The notes under the pieces: model-generated
The model's input: only the letters and a program-made list of their open reading frames with translations
The model's database searches: none
Told to the model about the DNA's origin: nothing
Part shown: positions 57,315 to 64,000 of the stretch, one piece after another
How positions within the stretch are numbered: position 1 is the stretch's first letter
Layout of the letters: every line of letters starts with the position of its first letter
Assembly: GCA_007449985.2 (NCBI GenBank)
Contig: VIIQ02000636.1
Coordinates: 124,001 to 188,000 of the forward strand
Direction of reading: 5' to 3'
From: Desmodesmus armatus
Lineage: Eukaryota > Chlorophyta > Chlorophyceae > Sphaeropleales > Scenedesmaceae
Length of the DNA: 64,000 bases
Translations under genes and position numbers: made by a program

Positions 57315-60300
57315 GGTGCAGCCTGCTGCCGCTGTGTCCAGCCAGCATCTGTGCAGCCACGCAAGACGTACAACTCGCTGATTCCCCAGCTGTTTGATGT
57401 CGTGCCAATCAAGACAGATGACCCGATTGACTCCACCATGCGGCGCAAGATACAAAAGCTGCAGGAGTACTTGCAGAACAACCCAGCAAAAGTGCCCAAG
57501 GTCAGCAGCACAGCAGGACAGGTTTCACGCTCACTCACAGAGTATGGGTGTGGGGAGAGTGTTGGCAGGACTCCAGTTGGCATGGCAGCGTGAGGTAGCA
57601 CAGGGGGCCACATACCCTTGCGGTGCAGCCCCCGCGGGCTAGCAGCAGTCACAGCCGAGCATCCAAAATAGCAGCTGTCTGTGCTGACATCATCCCGTGA
57701 CACACTGCCACACACTTTGCTGGGCTGCAGGCTTCTCGGCGCCTGATGCGCAGGATCAGGGCAACTCTGCGGAAGCCCGGCGACAACCTAGGGCATGTCA
57801 AAGTTGCAGTGCACACCTATGCGTACCTACTGGCGATGTCAGCAGATGAGAACAGCAGCTATGGACCCACCTTCTTCTCCAAGGAGCTCCTTACAGGCCC
57901 AGATGCTGTGGTAGGTGCTTTGCTGTCTGGATGAATGTTCCCGCCAGTGCAGGTCTGGCTGATGTTCTTGATATTGTGTGCTTGTCAGCGCTGTCAGGCA
58001 GGGAGATACCAGCACACACAGCCAGCATGCTCCACGCGGCAGTATGTGTCTTCCAGTTGTGGCAGAGTTGCTGCGACTGGATGTGCGCTGGGACACACAA
58101 GTCACATGTGCACCCCAGTGAGTGTGCTGAGGCTTGAACTCGAGTGCCGGCTGCTTGGCTGCCCTTGTTCCTGCATGCAGGTGCCGCTGTTGCTGAAGGA
58201 CATGCACATTGAGATGCGCACCCTGGGTGCTGAGCTGCTGGCCGTCTTCACCAGGGTGCAGTCCCCAGTAGACAGCAAACTGGACTCCATACAAGCACAC
58301 GTGCCACAGGTGCGCATGAGACAACACTTTCAACGGTTTGCTCTGCATCTGTGCATCTCGTGCCAGTCCTTTCCTTGGAGGTGCTGCATGCGCCGCCTGC
58401 ATCCGCCTTGGAAGTGCTTCGAGGAGGGGGATCCTTCCCAACGCTGGACAGCAGCAGACTGGCCCTCCAGTTCAGTTTCAGGAACAGCAGCAGACTGCAG
58501 CTGATGTGGGGTAGGGATACCAAGCCGCTCAGTGCATGTGTACATAATGTTTCGTGGCTGCAGGTGTGCCGAGTGGCTCAAGGGGCACTGCGGTCTGACC
58601 GCAAGGAGCAGAAGCTACAGCAAACCGCAGAGCGGCGGCGCGCAGGGGACAAGCTGGCTGTGCCTGACCCCATCTATCTCATCGGGCGCAGGTAGGCTGT
58701 GATCGTGTTTGCGCACCGCAATAGGCCTTGCGCATGAACCTGCCCGTCATCACCTGCAATCGCTTTGAGGACTATGGGCATGTTGCGCAATGTGGTGTTG
58801 AGGGCACTGTGACTCAGCGCCATGGAGTGGTGCCAGCATACAGCGGTGAATGCTCACCTCAGCCATCCATGTGTTGTTGGGGTCTGCCTCTGCCAAGCTC
58901 AAGTCAACCTGCAGCAGCAGTAAAACCACTCCCACATCGTATGTATTCAACACGTGGATGTGCGCAGGGACCCTGCTCATGTGGCGGCCCTGGAGGTGTC
59001 TTGCTTGCACTGCCTGAAGGAGGTGGTGGTACTGTGCAGGTGGGTGGGCAGCACACTTGCTAGCAAGCAAGTGGTCAAACACACATGTCTGCGCCACACA
59101 ATAATGGAAAACCTGCTGGGGTAATGCCTGCTGTTGATGTCTGCTGCTTCTGACAGCAACTGCAGTTGTGAGTGCTCATCAAGTGGGACTCTCAGCACAG
59201 CATGGCCTCACTGCTACGCAGGCATTGCTTTCAAGTCATGCCTGTGTCAAAATTTTGTCAGAGCTGTTCGCCATGCTGCATGAATACTGCTCGCTGTGCT
59301 GGGGGGCCCCCTGCAGGAAGAACAATATGGTGCCAGCACAGATCCATGAGATCCAGGCAGTCATGCTGGACAACTTGACAGTCAGCAGAGGTGCGGGTGA
59401 GATTTCAGCAGATCGATGATGCCAACAACATGACTTTGGGTAAAACTCTGGGTATGGTTTGTTGTTGGGTGGTTGCTCACTGCAGCAGTCCTGCCAGGCA
59501 CACTGATGGCTGCATGTTCAAGCACATGTCCATGTGTACTTTGCTTGCTCCGTTACATCCCTGCAACAGGTGGCGCTCAGCAGTAGACACCACTGATGTG
59601 GCACACAATGATTGGTGGCTGTGCAGGTGCCCAGTCAGCAGGCGGTGCCATAGCAGGGGAGCAGGCAGCAGCGGTGCCAACAGGTGTGGTGGATGCTGCC
59701 TTTTACAGCGCTATGGGCATGCAGCAGCTCCTGCCAGAAGGCACGCACCCCAAAGAGCAAGCCGAGCAGCTGCTGCTGCACATGGCAAGCTTCACACAGG
59801 ACATATCCATGGTGAGGTTTAGGCTGCTGAAGGCTGCTTCTGGCCGGCAGGAACGCTGTTCTATGTAGACGTGTCGGATACCTGAGCAAGGGTGGATTCT
59901 GCTGAGGCTACTGCTGGCCTGCAGGGGAGATATTGAATGAAGGTGTTGGCTGGTGGTTGGTGGCTGAACCTTCATCCACCATATAGATCGTGGAGGAGCG
60001 ATGAGTCATATTATAACAGGTAGCACATGGGTTGGCCGGCTGGCTGCTGTACATGGCTCTGCTGTGATATGGGACTCTTCCTCCACAACATGTACTGCAC
60101 TGCACTGTACTGCACTGTACTGTCCTGCAGGTTGACAAGATCCTGGACAGCTTTTATGAGTACATGGACGACAGAGAACGCTGGCAGGAGGCGGTGGTTG
60201 TCAAGGTGGGCTCTAGCTGTTACATGTATCCAGTGCATGCGCACCACGACCGCATCACACGCGCACGTACAGCCACACCACATTTTGGGAGGGACACAGC

Positions 60301-63300
60301 CGACAGGGACCCCCCCCTCATGATTGACACAGGCCCAATGCAGCACGTGGGCCCTGCAACTGCATCTCAGCTGCATGGCAGCCTCCTCGCCCACCTTCAA
60401 CAAGTGTTGCCTGCTGATTTTGTTCTTGCAGAACTTCCTGGCTGCCCTGGGGGCTGGCGCTGGTCAGCACCCCTACCCCATCTTTGCGTCACTGCTGCGG
60501 CATGCTTGCCAGCGCAAGCTGGCAATTGCGGACTGCGCAGCCGTCCTGCAGGTTGCAAAGGACCAGGTGGGTGGGGGATGCGGATTGTGCCTGAGCTTGA
60601 GAGGGGGCAGAGAGCTGCCAACTGGCCGTGCACGCAATCAGGGAGCCCTGGTGCCTCCGCTGGACACCGTTTCGGGCTGCTGCTTGGCTGCTGAGCTATC
60701 GCGCTGTGTGCTGATCTGCAGCTGATGAAGCATGCAGTCTCTGTGGGCTGGAGTCACATGCAAAGCATACATCATCCATATTCCCCGCTCCGCTGAGGAT
60801 GAAATACACAACTGCATCAGTGTTTTTTCCTGCCGCTGCCTGCAGGGTGTGCAGCTGGACGAGGCGTACAGCCTGAGTGCACTGCAGTTGGCGCTGGATG
60901 AGATCCCTCAGGCCTGGGCTGAGCAGGCACGCAGGGACCCCAAGGGCATGTTCATGAAGGTGGGCCATATGCAGACCACAGTACAGGAGTGGGAGACAGG
61001 AGGCAAGCCGAACACGGCGCCACACAACCACTGGTGTTGGTTGCGCTGATGGCGCCCTACTTGGCTTGGATTCTGTCTCCAACACCTGTACTGTGCTGTA
61101 GTGTGGGCGAGCAGCCACTGCAGCCCCAGCCTAGGTTCCGGATGTGGTTGCAGTGAACAGGCTGGTCGTTGATTGTGTTGGGTGGCCCCGGAATGGGCTT
61201 GCTTTCTATCGCTTTTCAGTTGCCTCAATGCCTCAACATAGAGGCTGGCCTTGCTGGGATGTGTGGGGCAGGATGCCCCAGTCATGTGTGCTGTGGGTTG
61301 ACACTGCCTATGTTGCTAGCGCGCAAACACTTGCCTTCTTGCGCGCACTGCTGAAGTTGTGCAACGTTGTCGGTGTCACATGCGTTTGATGTGCAGCCAT
61401 TCCTGGACTTCCTGCGTGTGGGCACAGCTGCCATGATGGACCTGGCACATCTGGGCGACTCCCCAGTGCCAGGGCAGCAGCCGGGATCAGCAGCCGCAGC
61501 TTCAAAAACAGCTCCGAGCAGCAGCCAAGCTGGCACACCTACTATCACTCAGCTGTCAGTGGGCGGCGGTGCTGGTGCTGCTGGCGGGGATGCTGCAGGT
61601 GGTGCATCGGTGCAGCGGCAGCTGGCGCACTTGAAGCTCACGATGCTGCAGACGGTGCATGCCCTGGCAGGGCGTGTCCAGACAGCAGCAGAGCTTTGTG
61701 AGGTCCTCACAGGGGTGCTGAATGCGGCCGCAGCTAGCTTGAACTATGCCAGCTGCAGCAGCCCACCAGTGCTGTCTTCGGCAGGAGGCCTTGCCTCTGC
61801 TGCTGCTGCCCTAGGTGACTCGGGTGCTGGCATTGGCAGTCCATTCCAGCCGGCAGCAGTTGGTGCAGGGGGCAGAGATGGGGCCGCTGCTGCACCAGGT
61901 GCTGCTGACAATGCCAAGTTGGCAGCAGCGTTGATGGCCCTACAGCTTGCAGCTGCTGCAGTGGATGGCTGCCTGTCTGAGCAGCAGGACCAGTTTGTCA
62001 CACCCTGCAGCAGCTTCACTGGAACAGGGGTAGCCCCCAGCACAAGCAGCAGTGGCTTTTCACGCAGCTTGCCTGGAGGGGTGCTGCCAGCGAAGCTTGT
62101 TGCGGCAGCTCTGCCGTTGTTGACGCAGGGGCCGCATGTGCTGAGGCATGCAGTGCAGCGCATCTTGTTGGCACTGTTGCCGGTCGCACCACAGGTACGC
62201 AGGCGGTCGTTCGCCATGCCAAGCGTTTAACAGTGCAGGCGTGCAAGTGGGCCGTTGACCCGCTTGCCGGCGCACTATCCATCTTGCTGCGGCATTTGTG
62301 GAAGGGGGTGGGTTGAGGGTTGGTTGGTATCTCTACCGGCATGCAGCTGGGTGTAGACCAGAAAAGGGGTATTTAGGTCAAGTGTTTGCTTTCTGGCACA
62401 CACCTGGCTGGCCGGTGAAGCCCCAGTGCCTGTCTTTTTGGCGTGCGAGCTGGGCCAGGCACGCCCAGGTAACTGCAGCTTCTAGAAGCTGTTATGTTCA
62501 TCATGTAATTGGAAGTTGGTGCAGCAAATCATACACTGCGAGCAACAGCAATGTCACGTGTAACATGTTGTCACTGCCATGTGTTATGTGCAGGGCATCG
62601 CCAGCGCACATCAGGCTGGTCAGCTAGCAGGGGCAGCCCTACTGGAGCTAAGCCTCGCGCAGAACCCCCCAGCAGCGGCCGGTGTCGATGGTGCAGCAGC
62701 TCACGATGCAGACCATGAATACAGACCTGCGCTGGTGGCTGGAGTCGATGGTATCCTGCGCTGCTGCCTGCGGGGCCAGCAGCCGCATGCTGCTGCTGTG
62801 CTGAGCATAGCCCGGGGCCTCCTGCAGCAGGAGCAGCAGTGGGTGGAGCACGGCTACCGCAGCGCTGGTGCTGGCAGTGCGGATAGGGCGTTGGTTGCGC
62901 TACTGCTGTTCAACAGCCAACTGGGGATGCTGGCAGGTGAGGGTCTGCTGGGGTTGGGTGCAGCGCTTGGGCTTGTGACTGTCGTGTGCCTGAGCATAGC
63001 TCACATCTATGGGAATGGTGTTGAGTTGCGCGTTTGCAGGACTCTATTTGGGTTGTACCCACAACAGTCAGTGACTGTGAAAGCATGCTGCTTGACACCA
63101 TCAGCATGCATGCATCATCTTGTGATGCAAAACATGGCACGAAGCCCCAACTGCTTCCTCAGCTCAGCCATGTTGTGTCATGTGCATTCCCATGTATGTT
63201 GTGTTGATGTCCATCGTGTGTAAGACACAAAGCTTGATGACAGCCGATACAATCATCATGACAGTTAGAGAGTGTGAATTGCGTTTTGTTTTGCACCCCA

Positions 63301-63574
63301 GCACCTGGTGTACCACTTCTGCCCGCCTGCGCTGCTACCACCTCCCAATGCCCATGCAGACGCCACCAAGCGGCCCAGCCTGCGCTCCCACCAGCTGCCG
63401 TTAGACCCCCAGGCCCACCCCTCCCTGCAGCTCACTGCTGAAGGCCTGCTGCTGCCGGCCGCAGCACCAGCGAGTGCATCCACTGCTGGCTGCTCAGCTG
63501 CACTGCAGGCACTGGAGCAGCAGCAGCCACCCAGCCGGCAGCGAGGCGATAGCCTGAGGGCAGAGCTCCTGCAG
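57315..63574 (+). CDS. EFR3-like plasma-membrane scaffold protein (3' end outside window)
   Basis: Exons: 57315-57500, 57731-57910, 58181-58309, 58564-58691, 58968-59039, 59317-59390, 59627-59811, 60131-60205, 60432-60566, 60846-60959, 61397-62194, 62594-62936, 63302-63574; the gene runs past 64000. The first recognisable exon begins GAACCRCVQP, then a basic RKTY and LIPQLF. This matches the Cys-rich, palmitoylated N-terminus of EFR3 proteins, which anchor PI4-kinase III alpha to the plasma membrane. Armadillo-like helices follow: NPAKVPK, VAVHTYAYLLAMS, MRTLGAELLAVFTRVQ, ALEVSCLHCLKEVVVLCR, HPYPIFASLLRHA. The 266-residue exon 61397-62194 has Ala/Gly-rich low-complexity insertions. The start ATG lies in an unresolved upstream exon. 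The junction 62936 (phase 1) to 63302 (phase 0) does not match, so a small exon is missing, possibly near 63040. Assignment rests on pattern and order of motifs. Confidence 0.7.
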
Positions 63575-63745
63575 GTGTGTTGCTGTTGACTGCGTGGTGT
63601 TGTTGCACAGTGGTTGCAGCAAACGACGGCTGCAAGAAATGGGATAGCTGGGTGGTGGGGTTGGCATGTTGTGCTAGCTGCATGGAAGCGTCATGTCATT
63701 TGCGCTGGGCAAGGCAGGGCTTTGCTCTAGATGGCTTGTCCACCC

Positions 63746-63902
63746 TGCTGGGCTCACATGTTGCAGTTCAGTCAGGAATTACAGCGCTTCACTCTAGGGC
63801 ACTGTGGCTCTTGTGTGAGGCCCAAGCTTCACAGAGCAGTCACAGAGCCCTAGAATGAAGCGCTGTAATTCCCTCAATGAACGGCAGCATGTGAGCCCAG
63901 CA
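63746..63902. repeat. long inverted repeat (65-69 nt arms)
   Basis: The left arm 63746-63810 and right arm 63834-63902 are near-perfect reverse complements. The outer ends are GCTGGGCTCACATG and CATGTGAGCCCAGC. The inner ends are GGAATTACAGCGCTTCA and TGAAGCGCTGTAATTCC. A ~23-nt loop separates them. It lies in an intron of the EFR3-like gene, so the transcript could fold into a long hairpin. Confidence 0.9.
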
Positions 63903-64000
63903 TACAGCTCTCTGAATCGTTGATTTTTTTCTGGAAGTGGATATGTCGCACGGCACCCGTGCTGTCCTGTAGGCAGATTCCCAGGCACAGGGAAACGTAT

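Noticed and set aside
58869..58920. Possible minus-strand exon (VDLSLAEADPNNTWMAE) with good splice sites
   Set aside because: It lies inside an intron of the EFR3-like gene, and no neighbouring minus exons join to it in phase.

Overview
The window looks like nuclear DNA of a chlorophycean green alga. This is an inference from many short GT-AG introns in every gene, CAG/CTG-rich coding sequence giving poly-Gln, poly-Ala and poly-Ser runs, TGTAA motifs 175-190 nt after several stop codons, and protein families typical of green algae. A Scenedesmaceae-like species would fit, but I cannot name one. There are no operons, ribosomal sites, CRISPR arrays, rRNA or tRNA genes that I could recognise.

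Layout. From 1 to 21,602 four paralogous genes lie head to tail on the plus strand (M1 partial, M2, M3, M4). Each full copy has the same six coding exons and encodes a protein of about 1,150-1,230 residues ending in a MYND zinc finger split by a phase-2 intron. A fifth copy (M5) lies on the minus strand at 26,957-32,081, and a decayed last exon of a sixth lies at 32,570-32,777. The second family has five members, each with a 12-nt first coding exon, an F-box, leucine-rich repeats and a C-terminal coiled coil. F-A is on the plus strand at 22,276-26,022. F-B, F-C, F-D and F-E are on the minus strand between 33,902 and 52,154. The last 11 kb holds two single-copy genes in head-to-head orientation: a eukaryotic-type tRNA-guanine transglycosylase (minus) and an EFR3-like plasma-membrane scaffold (plus, running off the end).

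Both tandem families show birth and death. M2 and M5 read through completely. M3 has a one-base deletion just before the last MYND cysteines, and M4 has an in-frame TGA. F-A and F-C are intact. F-B lacks the first third of exon 3, F-D has a nonsense codon and a frameshift, and F-E has one nonsense codon. Comparing F-D with F-E also reveals two insertions: a 5'-truncated LINE in intron 5 of F-D, and an unclassified 743-bp insertion bounded by perfect 24-bp direct repeats upstream of F-D.

How the genes may work together (inference): F-box/LRR proteins are normally substrate receptors of SCF ubiquitin ligases, and MYND fingers bind proline-rich peptides. Their interleaving may be only shared instability, or it may be a rapidly diversifying recognition locus. 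The sequence does not decide between these.
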